Positions 1-10,021 of a DNA stretch of 64,000 nt are shown here, in pieces. The notes below the pieces were generated by a model. The model saw only the letters and a program-made list of their open reading frames with translations, made no database searches and was not told where the DNA came from. The DNA is from Symbiodinium sp. CCMP2592 (Eukaryota; Sar; Dinophyceae; Suessiales; Symbiodiniaceae): contig CAJNDT010004035.1 of the NCBI GenBank assembly GCA_905221615.1, positions 310,001 through 374,000 on the forward strand, in the 5' to 3' direction. Both the position numbers and the translations under genes were made by a program. How positions within the stretch are numbered: position 1 is the first letter of the stretch; each line of letters starts with the position of its first letter.

Positions 1-36
1 TTTTCGGAAACTCCCATTTGGGTTGTTCATTTTGAG

Positions 37-151
37 ACCTGGTGACGGAGAGACTGGCTTGCCCGCCAACAACAGCTGCCCAGGTTTCGATTCAGAGTCT
101 CGGCTCAACTCGCAAACTTGCGGGTTCTTGGAGGGTTTCGCTTCTCTATTT
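37..151 (+). CDS. putative exon, unknown protein
   Basis: Open frame with P-G-D-G-E-T-G and S-E-S-R-L-N-S; it sits between the right end of an E element (1-16) and a complete E element. The proposed donor GTGTAT at 152 leaves phase 0. No family recognised. The 5' border (AG at 35-36) is weak. Confidence 0.4.
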
Positions 152-262
152 GTGTATACGGGGGTTTCCAAAAGTAGGGACCCTAATATGGGACCCTAAA
201 TAGTAGGATCCTTAGTATGAGGACCTCAAAATAAGGTACCCCTAGTTTTCGGAAACTCCCAG
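152..262 (+). mobile_element. E-family inverted-repeat element forming a complete intron (introner-like)
   Basis: The E element (about 156-260; ends GGGGGTTTCC and GGAAACTCCC) fills nearly all of a GT...AG interval of 111 bp. Upstream and downstream frames agree (phase 0). The final CCCAG acceptor is formed by the element end plus one flanking AG. Confidence 0.5.
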
Positions 263-445
263 AGGTGTGGGATTCTTGGCTGTAGCTTGGGCCGTTCTGG
301 AGAGTTGAGGGTGCGTGATTCGCGCTTCGCTCGCGTGAAGTATCGGCGGGAGTTAGGGTTTGCTGCTGTAGTGCACCCAGTGCCAATTTACATTATTGAG
401 GCCCCGACTATGCCGGATGTGAGGCTTTGGGATGTTTGCCAGAGG
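263..445 (+). CDS. putative exon, unknown protein
   Basis: Sixty-one codons without a stop, following the CCCAG acceptor. Contains R-V-R-D-S-R-F-A-R-V-K-Y-R-R-E and ends near P-D-V-R-L-W-D-V-C-Q-R before the donor GTGTAA. Not recognised. The mix of charged and hydrophobic residues is unlike the surrounding repeat-derived frames. Confidence 0.5.
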
Positions 446-477
446 GTGTAATGTTTCGGTTTCGGGACTGCAGATGG

Positions 478-640
478 CGACTTTGGAGGGAAGGTGTTGG
501 CCACGGGGGGTGGCTTCCTTAAATCAGGTGTCATCAGTATTGCCGTCCTCCTTGCTGTTATCGCACTTTCAAGCCTGCCATGGTTGCAAGTGGCATCGTT
601 TCTGCGATGCTCCCATCCAGAGCAATCACATCTAACTAGT
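478..640 (+). CDS. possible exon with a hydrophobic segment
   Basis: After a CTGCAG acceptor (ends 472) one frame encodes a membrane-helix-like run (V-I-S-I-A-V-L-L-A-V-I-A-L). A second frame is also open, so frame and borders are uncertain. Confidence 0.25.
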
Positions 641-941
641 ACCCTTCATCATCGCGCTTGCGCATGTGCAATTACCACGGGTGCATTGAAGCCTCAGTCG
701 TCTTCTGCTATGTATATTCTTGTCGGTGCAGTTTATGGGCTGTTATAGTTTCATCGAATTGGTTTCTGGCACGACAATGTAGCACGACGCATGTAGAGGT
801 GAGAAGCATTCGCAGTAGCATTTTCTGTCGTAGTATCATAGTTCCCAGTATAGCGCAGCAGCTCTGTCATCATAGTTTTGAAGCACGATGAACATATGTA
901 TGCACATATACCTATGTCTCTCTCTCTCTATAATATGTATG

Positions 942-954
<13 letters not shown>

Positions 955-972
<18 letters not shown>

Positions 973-986
973 GCAGGTAGGGAGAG

Positions 987-1035
<49 letters not shown>

Positions 1036-1257
1036 CGAGAGCGAGAGCGAGAGAGCGAGAGAGCGAGAGCGAGAGAGCGAGAGAGCGAGAGAGCGAGAGA
1101 GCGAGAGAGCGAGAGAGCGAGAGAGCGAGAGAGCGAGAGAGCGAGAGAGCGAGAGAGAGAGAGAGAGAGAGAGCGAGAGCGAGAGAGCGAGAGAGCGAGA
1201 GCGAGAGAGCGAGAGAGCGAGAGAGCGAGAGAGCGAGAGAGCGAGCGAGAGAGAGCG
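955..1257. repeat. (GA)n microsatellite with GAGAGAGC variants
   Basis: About 300 bp of GA with interspersed GCGA units, preceded by a short (TA)n tract. The long Leu/Ser/Arg frames on the opposite strand are artefacts of this tract. Confidence 0.95.
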
Positions 1258-1830
1258 AATTGAGGCAAATCTCAGGCAAATTGAGCTCAAGGCTTCAAGC
1301 CCTTCAAGCATTAAACCAGCCATACTCTCAACAACTAAATATAGACCTGCCCTGTTCTTTGCATGCTCAAAGAACACCGGTTCCCCACCAAGCCTTATGC
1401 CAACGAACAGAAGAGCTTCAAACCTAAGCCCTAATAAGTCCCAAGACCCTAACTTGCGTGCCTTCCCTCCCTCCCACCCACCCACCGCAACAAAAGACAA
1501 ATCCAAGCCCCATCAACCCTTCACCTTAAACCAAGCCTTAAAACTTCAAAACCCACAAGGCGCTAAACCCATACAAAAGCAGATAAACCCTGCACCCGGT
1601 CACCCAAGCACCTTCCATAAGCTCCTGCGCACTGAAACCCCAAACCATTAAGCACCCTTCAAGCCCATGAGCAACCCAGGAAAAACTCGCCTATAACACC
1701 TAAACCACAGACCCCTAAACCCTACGCAGTCGGAAGACACACGGCGCCCTAAACCCTAAAACCGTTTAACTTTAAAGCCTGAAAATCCAAACCCCTACAA
1801 CATCCCGAAACCTTCAAACCCTAAGCCCTA
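1258..1830. repeat. C-rich telomere-like region, no gene seen
   Basis: Degenerate CCCTAAA/CCCCAAA motifs dominate; no convincing exon. Confidence 0.7.
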
Positions 1831-1835
1831 AACCC

Positions 1836-1945
1836 CTACAGTAGAAGCCAGAAAGTTGGAATATCATTATCGTAACCCCTTTAAGGTAAATTATAGGGGA
1901 TCCTACCATGAATCTATATTCCAACTTTCTGGAGTTCCCTTTAAG
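1836..1945. mobile_element. G-family inverted-repeat element
   Basis: Ends CTACAGTAGAAGCCAGAAAG and CTTTCTGGAGTTCCCTTTAAG pair imperfectly. Orientation is opposite to the copy at 14617 that serves as an intron. Confidence 0.8.
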
Positions 1946-2000
1946 CACCCTAAACCCTACACCCTAAACCCTATACCCTAAACCCTGAACAGCAAACCCC

Positions 2001-2092
2001 CAAGCACAAGGCAAGCGCATGGAGGATCGCGATGACCTCGGCGAGTTGGCTGCCTTCGGGACCTCGGCAGCTCGACCGGGAAGAGTGCTGAA
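2001..2092 (+). CDS. putative exon, charged
   Basis: Follows C-rich telomere-like DNA. Reads K-R-M-E-D-R-D-D-L-G-E-L-A-A-F, then A-R-P-G-R-V-L-K-L-L-Q-G-A, and runs into a partial H element. Highly charged, stop-free; function unknown. Confidence 0.6.
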
Positions 2093-2520
2093 ATTACTGC
2101 AAGGGGCCTTAATAATTAGAATAGGGGTCTATAAGGGATACTATAAGGGATCTATAGTAGGGTTCTATATAACCGTTAGGGTGTAGGGTTTTAGCACTTT
2201 AGTATTTTATGCTTTGGGGTTCAGGGTCTAGGGTTTCACCCAGATCTGAGGCCAGCCTAAGACCTGATACGAGATTATAAGGGTGCGTTTCACTTATCCC
2301 CACTGGGTGAACTCGTATCACTCTCGGGGACTGGGCTCGAGATTAGAATTTCAGAGCCTAGGCTTTCGATTCACTGACGGTTTAAGACTTCGGTTTAGGT
2401 TTTCCAGCTTAATGGGAAAGAACCCTCAACCCTAAACCCTTAGCCCCCTAAACCCTAGAGCCCTAAGCCCTAAAACCCTAAATCCTAAGCGTTTAGGATT
2501 TTGGATTTCAGATCAGGTCT

Positions 2521-2610
2521 TGCGGCCGCAGTCGCTCGACAAGTTTCGGGCTCCCAAGACGCTAACGGTCCTGATGAAAGAATCATCCGTAGAGGCTCGT
2601 CCCCAGAGAC
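2521..2610 (+). CDS. putative exon abutting an A element
   Basis: Stop-free frame with V-A-R-Q-V-S-G-S-Q-D-A-N-G-P-D-E-R and R-R-G-S-S-P-E, reaching directly into element A1. The GTAAGT inside the element's left arm could be its donor. Confidence 0.5.
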
Positions 2611-2746
2611 TACTTGGAGGGTCGGGGGACTTAGTAAGTAGTTATTTTGTAGAGGTATAATTACCATAACCCCAAGTAGGACCCCTTTTAGGGTACTTAT
2701 AAGTCTACATATTATCTACTTACTAAGTCCCCCGACCCTCCAAGTA
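2611..2746. mobile_element. A-family inverted-repeat element, copy 1
   Basis: Arms CTTGGAGGGTCGGGGGACTT and AAGTCCCCCGACCCTCCAAG, flanked by TA/TA. Directly abuts an F-family remnant. Confidence 0.9.
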
Positions 2747-2841
2747 CAGTACAAGGCCAAATAGTGCTGGGATTCCCTATACATGACTCTTAAGGATTGA
2801 GGCTATGGGGTTTCCAACTTTACGGGGTTTACTGTAAAACA
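2747..2841. mobile_element. F-family element, internally deleted
   Basis: Retains the right arm ending GGGGTTTACTGTA and the middle seen in the copies at 26416 and 47131. The left arm is largely missing. Confidence 0.7.
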
Positions 2842-2965
2842 TCTGCCTCAATGGTCTCTTAGTTCAGGGTTTATAGGGTTTAGGTCCGAAATCCCTTAAT
2901 TAAGGAATATACCTAAGGTTCCGTTGAGGGATCTATCAGGGAGAGATAGGTTTAGGAATTTAGCG

Positions 2966-3066
2966 GACTCCAATATCCCTTAATTAAGGAATCGACCCTA
3001 AGTTCTCGTAGGATCCGCAATATGGTTTGAGGTATATTCTTTCATTAAGGGATATTGGAGTCCCCT
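2966..3066. mobile_element. B-family inverted-repeat element
   Basis: GACTCCAATATCCCTTAATT and AAGGGATATTGGAGTC arms around a GATCC centre. A further half copy lies at 3134-3155. Confidence 0.8.
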
Positions 3067-3159
3067 ACAGCCTCTTCCCTATGGATCCCGTATAGATCCC
3101 TTAAAGGAACCCAAGGTACGTTCCTTACATGACGGGATATTGGAGTTTCTGGGTTGTCC

Positions 3160-3262
3160 TATGTTATTCAGAGCCCTTAGAAGTGCGGACCCGTGCAAGC
3201 CAACCAAGAGCCAAGGTGCTGGGCATCGATGAGGGTGACGGCCGCTGGGAGAGATACAAAAG
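3160..3262 (+). CDS. putative exon
   Basis: Between a B half-element and an H element. Reads L-E-V-R-T-R-A-S-Q-P-R-A-K-V and I-D-E-G-D-G-R-W-E-R-Y-K; the charged composition supports coding. Unknown product. Confidence 0.6.
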
Positions 3263-3358
3263 GGCTTCAATAATTACCAATATTATGGTGGGGGGGTTCC
3301 TTATTATGGTTATACTACAATGGGCCCCAAAACCCTATTCTAATTATTTAGGCCCCTA
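3261..3358. mobile_element. H-family inverted-repeat element
   Basis: Arms AGGGCTTCAATAATTACC and ATTATTTAGGCCCCT. Confidence 0.75.
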
Positions 3359-3381
3359 TGTTATTTTCGGATAAGGGGCCC

Positions 3382-3517
3382 CACTTGGAGGGTTAGGGGA
3401 CTTAGTAAGTAGGTAATAAGTAGAGTAATATGTACCCTAAAAGGGACCCCAATTGAGGTTATGGTACTTATAACTCTCCATAATAGCTACTTAGTAAGTC
3501 CCGCGACCCTCCAAGCA
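3382..3517. mobile_element. A-family element, copy 2
   Basis: Arms as in copy 1, but flanked by direct CA/CA, which an extension of the inverted arms could not produce. Confidence 0.9.
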
Positions 3518-3872
3518 ACCCCAAACCGTGTCTTGTCGCGGAGTGTTCAAATTCAGAAATCAGGGGGGTCAGAGCTGAAAGTTCAGGGTTTCGGATTTGA
3601 CAACTGTATGAGCCGTCGTTATCTAAAGCATGGGAGTACCTTCATGTTACTGTTAATGTAGACAAGTCGCATCCAAGGCCCCAAACTCTAAGCCCTGAAG
3701 CGATCTGGGCCACGCCAGCCCAACAACACATAGTGTAACATACAACCGGTTCCTTACTATGCTTATACAATGATATGGCCGAAAACCCTTCTCTACTTAT
3801 TATGAGGCTCCCAAATTGAGCTTGCGGCCTGAGGGTTCAGGGTTCAGGGTTATGTTCAGTCAACACTAGCCA

Positions 3873-3996
3873 TGATAGCTGTTCCGGATAATGTCGTCGC
3901 CACACACAATAGGAATCGTAACAGTGGCATACATGGGGTTTACCAGATATGCAGCAGCACAGAACCCACCAAGTGCTAGAGCTAACATCGGTGTCC
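3873..3996 (-). CDS. possible minus-strand coding stretch
   Basis: The minus frame reads P-M-L-A-L-A-L-G-G-F-C-A-A-A-Y and C-G-D-D-I-I-R-N-S-Y-H-G. A plus frame is also open here. Speculative. Confidence 0.2.
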
Positions 3997-4128
3997 TGTT
4001 CGCCTTAGTTTGATCCTTAGGCTCACTTCTTGGCGTTCTTCTGGTTGGCTCTTAGGACTTTAACTTTTTGGGTTTCTATATGAACCATAACAAGGAGGCT
4101 AAAAGTTATCTTTTTGGAGGGGTTCAGA

Positions 4129-4293
4129 AGTCAGCGCCAAGACTTGTTACCAATTTTCTTGTGTTGGTCTTGTTTGGCATCAGGAATCGTGAAGATGAGT
4201 AGGATCAGTTTTGTTACGACTCTTTTTCCAGGCTGGCTCCGAGTGCAAAACCCACATGGCGAGATCCGATATCTTCCAACGGAGATCCAGGTG
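4129..4293 (+). CDS. putative exon
   Basis: From the TTCAG acceptor to CAG|GTGGGA. Contains K-M-S-R-I-S-F-V-T-T-L-F-P-G-W-L-R-V and N-P-H-G-E-I-R-Y-L-P-T-E-I-Q. Followed by TTTAGGG-type intron sequence. Product not recognised. Confidence 0.6.
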
Positions 4294-4522
4294 GGATCGG
4301 TTCAGGGTTTCAGGTGGCGTGCATCTTGCTTTAGGGTTTAGGGTTTCGGTTTAGGGTTTAGGGTTTTTCGTTGCTGCACGGTCGTGAGATAACGAGCGCA
4401 TGCTTACGCGAGCGCCTGCGTACCTGTTTTTGGTCGTTTGCGGGTTTGGGTTTGACGGTTGATGTTGCAGGGTCAACCCATCATGCCAGGCAAGTCCTAA
4501 GTCCTAAGTCTGGAAACTGCAG

Positions 4523-4719
4523 CATGTTGTTCCAGACAATGCGGCAGTCGATTCTGAAAGTTTCAACTTGTATTTCCTTGGGTTCTCGGCCAGTAAGTTA
4601 AAGGACCAGGAAAAGGAGGCCCTAAAAAATCCCCCTGCAGCCCGGCCATCGCAGGGGGTGACAGTTCTGTCGCGAGCTGCAGCAACGGAGCAGCGAGAGG
4701 CCTGCCCTGGCTTTCTCAC
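4523..4719 (+). CDS. putative exon, 65 codons, charged
   Basis: CTGCAG acceptor and GTAAAA donor. Contains N-L-Y-F-L-G-F-S-A-S-K-L-K-D-Q-E-K-E-A and S-R-A-A-A-T-E-Q-R-E-A. Stop-free; ends in phase 2; followed by G-rich telomere-like DNA. Confidence 0.7.
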
Positions 4720-4890
4720 GTAAAATGAGTCTCAGAGCTTTTAGGGTGTGGGGCTTAGGTTTAGGATTTATGGAGTCTCGGGATTCAGGATTTAGGGATT
4801 TAGGGTTTGAGTTTACGGCTTAGGGTTCAGAGTCCACGACTTACAGGATCAGGGGCGTTCAGTGTAATATAGCTTCAAGCAGAGGTATAG

Positions 4891-4979
4891 GTATCCTAAT
4901 CGATGCTTATCCGACATTGAACTCTACACTTCTGCCCCACTTGCAAAGCCCCCTGGCAGGATCTACGAAGTAGAGAGCT
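4891..4979 (+). CDS. putative exon
   Basis: TATAG acceptor and GTAAGG donor. Reads R-C-L-S-D-I-E-L-Y-T-S-A-P-L and P-G-R-I-Y-E-V-E-S. A minus-strand frame is also open. Confidence 0.45.
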
Positions 4980-5151
4980 GTAAGGGTTACCCGTAGCAAA
5001 CCCTCTGGTAGTGCCTGCAAAATCTTCCGCTTGCCTCCAAAAAAGCAAGCATGTCTGTCTTCGTGATGTACTCTACAATATAAGGGTCCTAACATTTAAA
5101 ATAGGGTTCCTTTGAAGGGATCTCTCAGGGTTACTACAAGGGACCTTTCAG

Positions 5152-5268
5152 GGTGCTATAATGTCGGGGCCTTGTTGTGATGTACTCAGCTTCCGGCAAA
5201 GGCGAAAACCGCTGAGATCAAGAAACAGCATCCTGAAACTTGCTTTTGCGGGACGAAGCCCTGAAGCA
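5152..5268 (+). CDS. putative exon, basic
   Basis: TTTCAG acceptor. Contains F-R-Q-R-R-K-P-L-R-S-R-N-S-I-L-K-L. No clear GT donor, so the 3' border is unknown. Confidence 0.5.
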
Positions 5269-5800
5269 TAGCTTAAGATACCCCTTATAGGGTTCCTTAA
5301 AGGGATCCATAGGGGAATTAAGGAATATTCCATATTAAGGATCCTACAAATGAACCTTCTCCCGAAATCATCCCATAAGCTGTTTTGAAGGGCAAAGCTG
5401 TAAACTAGACCCTACACCTTAAATCCTAAACTCTAAGCCTTTACACCATCCCAGAAGCTGTTGACGAGGGACAAACCGCGGGACTCCAATATCAGTTTAG
5501 TCAGGAATATACCGTATATTTCGTGTAGGATCCTTCATATGGTATACTCCTTAATTCCCTTATGGATGCGTTTAAGGCACCCTTTAAGGGGTATCTTCCT
5601 TAACCAAGGGATATTGGACTCTCTGAGAACCCTGAACCCTAGAGATCCCTTAAAGGAGCCTTTGAGGATCCCTTATGGGAACCCCAGGTATTCCTTAATT
5701 GAGGGGTCTTGGAGCCCCTCAAACCCTAAACCCTATAGATCCCTGAATTTTCCGAAGCCTAGGTATTCCAAAGTTAAGGGATTTCTGGGAGGGCTCCCAG

Positions 5801-5819
5801 TCCGAGGCCCGGGAGGAAC
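5801..5819. repeat. 19-nt direct repeat, copy 1
   Basis: Exact match to 6071-6089, preceded by CTCCCAG. The second copy begins a charged exon. Together they bracket a candidate intron. Confidence 0.9.
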
Positions 5820-5908
5820 CTTTAAGGAAACCTTTAAGGAGCCCTTTTTTGCATCCCTTTAAGGATCCCTTTCAGGATCCCTTTAAGGAACGGATTTTTG
5901 GATTCCTT

Positions 5909-6025
5909 TACAGTTGAAGCCAAAAAGTTCGGAACCCCATAGCCTCAATCCTTAAGTGTAATGTAAAGGGAATCCCGGCACTGTTCGGCCTGAATCCGGT
6001 TCTCAACTTTATGGGGTGTACTGTA
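5909..6025. mobile_element. F-family element, inverted orientation
   Basis: Reverse complement of the copies at 26416 and 47131, lying between the two 19-nt direct repeats. Confidence 0.8.
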
Positions 6026-6070
6026 AGGATCATTTTGGGAGGCTCCGGGAAAACCGCAAAAAATTAGCGC

Positions 6071-6142
6071 TCCGAGGCCCGGGAGGAACGGAGGAAACGA
6101 GCTGAAGCAGCTGAGCGCCAGCACCGGGATCTCGAGGCCCTC
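6071..6142 (+). CDS. putative coiled-coil exon
   Basis: Reads S-E-A-R-E-E-R-R-K-R-A-E-A-A-E-R-Q-H-R-D then L-E-A-L. The dense Glu/Arg/Ala pattern is typical of a coiled coil. Starts with the 19-nt repeat shared with 5801. CTCGAGGC recurs at 6374 and 6484. Confidence 0.7.
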
Positions 6143-6793
6143 AGAGGGTTCCATAAGGGGTTCCTTTAAAGGATCCTTAAGGGTGCCTGTAATTTAAGGG
6201 ATATATAAGGGATCTATAAGGGTTCCCTCAAAAGAGGCTCAAAGGGTTCCTTTTTGGGGGATCTTTAAGGGCTCCTTTAAGGGATCCTTAAGGGCTCCTC
6301 TGAGGGTTTCTTAAACGCTCATTTAAGGGATCTGTAGGGTTTAGGGTTTAGGGTATTCCTTTAATTTAAGGGCTCTCGAGGCCTTGGCGGCTCCAATATC
6401 CCTTAAATAAGGAGTATACCCCTAAGGGTTCCTCAAATGGATTTATAAAAGGTTCTTTAAGGGAAATAAGGAGGTTGAGGGATCTCGAGGCGTTCTGGGA
6501 AGGGGAGGGGTGTAGGGCTTAAGGGCCTCGGGGTTAGAACCACTATCACAGGGGTTTAGGGATGTTTAGGGTTTAGGGTTTAGGGATTGGGGTGGGGGGG
6601 GGGACGGGGTAATTTCTGAGTGTTTCGATTGGGCTGTCGAATCGGACATGCTAAAATTGTGCAAGGTCAAATTGGCGAGGCCCCTGTGTTAGACCTCTCG
6701 TACTACGTCAACGCCCAATCTACCCTTACGAACAGAGTAGATGCAGGGAACCGTCAACTGGCCCTAAAACCTACAGCCTGAACCCTGAAACAG

Positions 6794-6905
6794 AGACTCT
6801 TAGTAGCTGAGTAGGTAACCTTTAATAACCTTTAGCCTTTTGGGGCTTGTATAACCCTACCATAAGTGGAAACGTTAGCCTTTTTTGGGTTAGGACAATC
6901 AGCCT
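6794..6905. mobile_element. T-family element
   Basis: GTAGGTAACCTTT...AACC-type arms, also seen near 12668, 59328 and 61334. Confidence 0.5.
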
Positions 6906-6943
6906 CTAAGGACAAAGCCAGAGTAGCAGACAGCCCTAAGCTT

Positions 6944-7034
6944 TGTCATAGTTGGGTAACCTTTCACATGCTTATGGGTACTTTATAACCCAATAAGGAA
7001 TAAACATGTGAATTTTCCATACTATCCAACCATG
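6944..7034. mobile_element. U-family element
   Basis: Shares TTTGTCATAGTTGG and AACCCAATAAGGAATAA with 23866-23947. Confidence 0.65.
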
Positions 7035-7062
7035 AATTCGTAAATCGTATAAGCAAAGTGAG

Positions 7063-7143
7063 GCATGGCAGCGCCGCGCAGAGGAGGCGGAGCGGCTGCG
7101 ACAGGAGCGGCTAAAATGGGAGGCCGGAGAGAGGGAAACCATG
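7063..7143 (+). CDS. putative coiled-coil exon
   Basis: After GTGAG: W-Q-R-R-A-E-E-A-E-R-L-R-Q-E-R-L-K-W-E, then A-G-E-R-E-T-M. Very strong charged heptad-like composition. Followed by TTTAGGG arrays. Probably the same protein as the exon at 6071. Confidence 0.75.
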
Positions 7144-7219
7144 AGTTAGGGTTTAGGGGTTAGGGTTTGCTGTTTTAGGGTTTGGGGTTTAGGAGCTTGC
7201 GAGGTGTTGTTTCTTACAG

Positions 7220-7345
7220 GGCTTTAGAAGGACTGTATGAGGGTGCAAACAGAGCTTTAACCGAATGTCTTTCAGTTTATCGGGCCTTGCGAATTCTTTC
7301 TCACTGGCTTTGGCTGCAGAAGACTGTTGGAATCGAGCATACCCT
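7220..7345 (+). CDS. putative exon
   Basis: TTCTTACAG acceptor. Reads L-Y-E-G-A-N-R-A-L-T-E-C-L-S-V-Y-R-A-L then I-L-S-H-W-L-W-L-Q-K-T. It may end at GTTGGA (about 7323). Confidence 0.6.
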
Positions 7346-7786
7346 CTAAGCCCAGACCCCTAAAACCTGAACCCCTACACCCTAAACTCATACACCCTAA
7401 ACCCCCTTATAAAGCTTGCGAGAGTCGAAGCTTAAGCCTTCCTGAATAACTACCCCAGAATCTCTCTCTGCAAATAATACCTTCAACTGCAACTGCGTAT
7501 TGCATCTTCGTGCCGAAACCCTAGACCCACCCCCACACCACTGGCCACGCAAACAGATGCAACCGAGCAGGTATTAGGGCACACTGTCGAAACGCTATAA
7601 AGGCCTTTTCAAAAACTCGGTGTAAGCAATAACGCCACGATCTTACTCCCTAAGCCTTAGCCCTAAGGCGCTGGTTGAAGGCTTGGTTCTTTGGTTCTGG
7701 ACGGCAAGGGGATCATGAAGGGTTGAGGGTTTAAGTTTTAGGGCTTAGGGGGTAGGACAAAGATCAGGGAGCAGGGTCCTTTGCAG

Positions 7787-7992
7787 GGCCCTTATGGTCA
7801 TGGTTACAACAGGAGATTGGGGTAAATATGGTAGCATCGTTATATGAAGAAGCCCTCAGGATGGTCTTGATCATTATTCAACACGGCTTCGGAAGTGGTG
7901 CATCCTGCAAGCCCAGTGCTGATGGCCTAGTTTGCCAAAGCTCGCACCTGAAAGGAATTCCAACATCAAATCGCAAATGCAGTGGAAAAGAG
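7787..7992 (+). CDS. putative exon, 68 codons
   Basis: CTTTGCAG acceptor and GAG|GTATCT donor, no stop. Contains N-M-V-A-S-L-Y-E-E-A-L-R-M-V-L-I-I-I and R-K-C-S-G-K-E. A longer minus-strand frame overlaps but has no comparable splice borders. Confidence 0.6.
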
Positions 7993-8164
7993 GTATCTCA
8001 CCATCATGGGGTTTCAGAATGAGGGTATCGTATCTTGAAATCTTCAAGGGTTCCCTGTAGTATACCCCCGAAAGCCCGGCCTCGAACATACCCCAATTAC
8101 CCACTACTAAGAGTTACTAAGGGCCACGAGGACTCTATTTAAAGGGCCCTTGCGGGTGTCCTAG

Positions 8165-8258
8165 CTTTGGAGGCGGAGCGCAAGGCGCAGGAGAAGCAAG
8201 ACGACCCAGAGGCGATCCCGACCAGAGTTGTCACGGCTTCGAAAAGCCCGAAAGCCTG
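8165..8258 (+). CDS. putative charged exon before an A element
   Basis: TCCTAG acceptor. Reads L-E-A-E-R-K-A-Q-E-K-Q-D-D-P-E-A-I-P-T-R. Lys/Glu-rich like the exons at 6071 and 7063. Confidence 0.7.
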
Positions 8259-8269
8259 AGCCGAGCCTA

Positions 8270-8405
8270 TACTTGGAGGGTCGGGGGACTTAGTAACTGG
8301 TTATTTTAGGGACTTATAAGTACCATAACCCCAATTAAGGTCCCTTTTGGGGTACTTATAACTCTACTTATTACCTACTTACTAAGGCCTCCGACCCTCC
8401 AAGTA
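8270..8405. mobile_element. A-family element, copy 3
   Basis: Complete arms, TA/TA flanks. Copy 4 starts 109 bp downstream. Confidence 0.9.
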
Positions 8406-8513
8406 CCCTAAACCCTATGACCTATGAAACCCTAAACCCCGAAGTGCCTAACCTAAAACCCTAAACCCTAAACCCCTCAACAGTAAACCCCTGTTATAGT
8501 GGTTCTAGCACCC

Positions 8514-8645
8514 TACTTGGAGAGTCGGCGGAGTTATTCCGTAGTTATTTTATAGAGTCATTTTGTATCGTAAGCGCAATTAGGATCCCTTTCAGGGTAC
8601 TTATAACTCTACTTATTGCCTCCGTAAGTCCCGACCCTCCAAGTA
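8514..8645. mobile_element. A-family element, copy 4 (diverged)
   Basis: Arms with several mismatches, TA/TA flanks. Confidence 0.85.
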
Positions 8646-8867
8646 AACCCTATTGAACCCCAGTGTATGAATCCGAAAGCACTTGGACCGAGAGTAGGCC
8701 CTTCTTCCCGTGTTGAGGGTTTAGGTTCCCTTATAACCCCCTTTATCCTAAAAGGGCACCCCCCTTTTAATAGGGAATGAAGGAAGGAGTTAGTTATTGG
8801 GATTGCTATGAGGGACCTTCAGGGACTGTCATAGGGATCCATTCCCCTATTCCCTACTACGAACCAG

Positions 8868-8925
8868 GGAGACAAGGTCTTCGACGAATGGAATAGGTTT
8901 GTTCGGGGAGGGGGGAGGGGAGAGT
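8868..8925 (+). CDS. short putative exon
   Basis: Reads N-Q-G-D-K-V-F-D-E-W-N-R-F-V-R-G in an otherwise featureless stretch. Borders uncertain. Confidence 0.4.
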
Positions 8926-9101
8926 ATTATAACGTTTGACTATACCCTATTCGAGTTGTTATACCTCCTGTGATAAGCCCCCAACTGCTCAGAGACTCTC
9001 GAAAGGAGTTGTAGGGCATAAGGACCCTTCGTGGGTGGCAGTCAAAAATACTGTAGTGCTGCAGTGATAGCACAGGCCGTGCTACGATAAGCCCTTAGCA
9101 C

Positions 9102-9137
9102 CATGACCCCTGGTGTTTTTGAAGAGCACGGGTGTCC
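9102..9137 (+). CDS. short putative exon
   Basis: CCCTTAG acceptor, then T-M-T-P-G-V-F-E-E-H-G-C-P and a GTATCC donor. The donor hexamer recurs at other exons. A G element follows in the intron. Confidence 0.45.
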
Positions 9138-9150
9138 TGTATCCTCGCCG

Positions 9151-9260
9151 TTACAGCAGAAGCCAGAAAGTTGGAATATCATTATCGTAACACCTTTAAG
9201 GTAAATTATAGGGGATCCTACCATTAATCCATATTCCAACTCTCTGGAGTTCACTTCAAG
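9151..9260. mobile_element. G-family element
   Basis: Nearly identical to the 1836 copy over its first half; same orientation. Confidence 0.8.
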
Positions 9261-9405
9261 GGGATACTCGGGAGCCTGGCGTAAACCTCTTCAGAAAGGT
9301 TTTAGGACCTCGCCAAGACCATCATTGGATTTGTTGTTTACTTTCTGACAAATCTCCTTAGCTCAAGCAAGGGGATCAAAGCCTTTCCAACCCAACAGAA
9401 ACCTA

Positions 9406-9495
9406 CAGTTGATGATTTAAACCCTGCATTATTACCCGTAGTACGGAATATACCATGATTCCCATAGTCAGGATCATTAAGGTAATGCAGGACTC
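9406..9495. mobile_element. C-family element, truncated
   Basis: Left arm and most of the middle are present; the right arm is replaced by (AT)n. Confidence 0.6.
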
Positions 9496-9496
9496 C

Positions 9497-9503
9497 TGCT
9501 ATT

Positions 9504-9539
<36 letters not shown>

Positions 9540-9562
9540 TGCTATATATATATATATATATT
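9497..9562. repeat. (AT)n microsatellite
   Basis: Alternating AT with single interruptions. Confidence 0.95.
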
Positions 9563-10021
9563 AACCCTAAACCCTATTAAACCCTAAACGGAACCCCTGG
9601 ATTTATATCATCACCCGTAGCATTGCGCCCAAACGCCCTCAAAACAGGACCCCCTTCGACGGCCTGAGAGTCGAAATATCGCAGGTCGAACAAGGACCGA
9701 CCAAGGTTTCAAGGTTTGGAGTTCATGGTTAAGGGTTTAGAGTCCAGAGTTCGGTTTTCATAGTTTAGGGTTTGCTGGGTTCTCAACTTTTAGAGTTTGG
9801 GGTTTGCGGGGTTCAGGGTTTAGAGTTCAGTTTTGGGAGGCTTAGGGTTGGCAGGTTCGGGATCCTATTATAATTTAAGGTGTATTCCTCAATTAAGGGG
9901 TATTGGAGTCTCTGGGTTTATGGTTGGCTGCGACTTTTCGTCACTGGTCTAAGTGGGTTACCGAAGAGAAATGCGCAGTCCGTGGGAGAATAGTACCTGT
10001 GATGAGGTTGCGAAACTCTTC

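Noticed and set aside
836-1506. Long Leu/Ser/Arg frames on the minus strand
   Set aside because: They are translations of the (GA)n microsatellite.
4928-4990. C-P-T-C-K-A-P-W resembling a RING finger tail
   Set aside because: An in-frame stop precedes it with no usable acceptor, and another frame has better borders.
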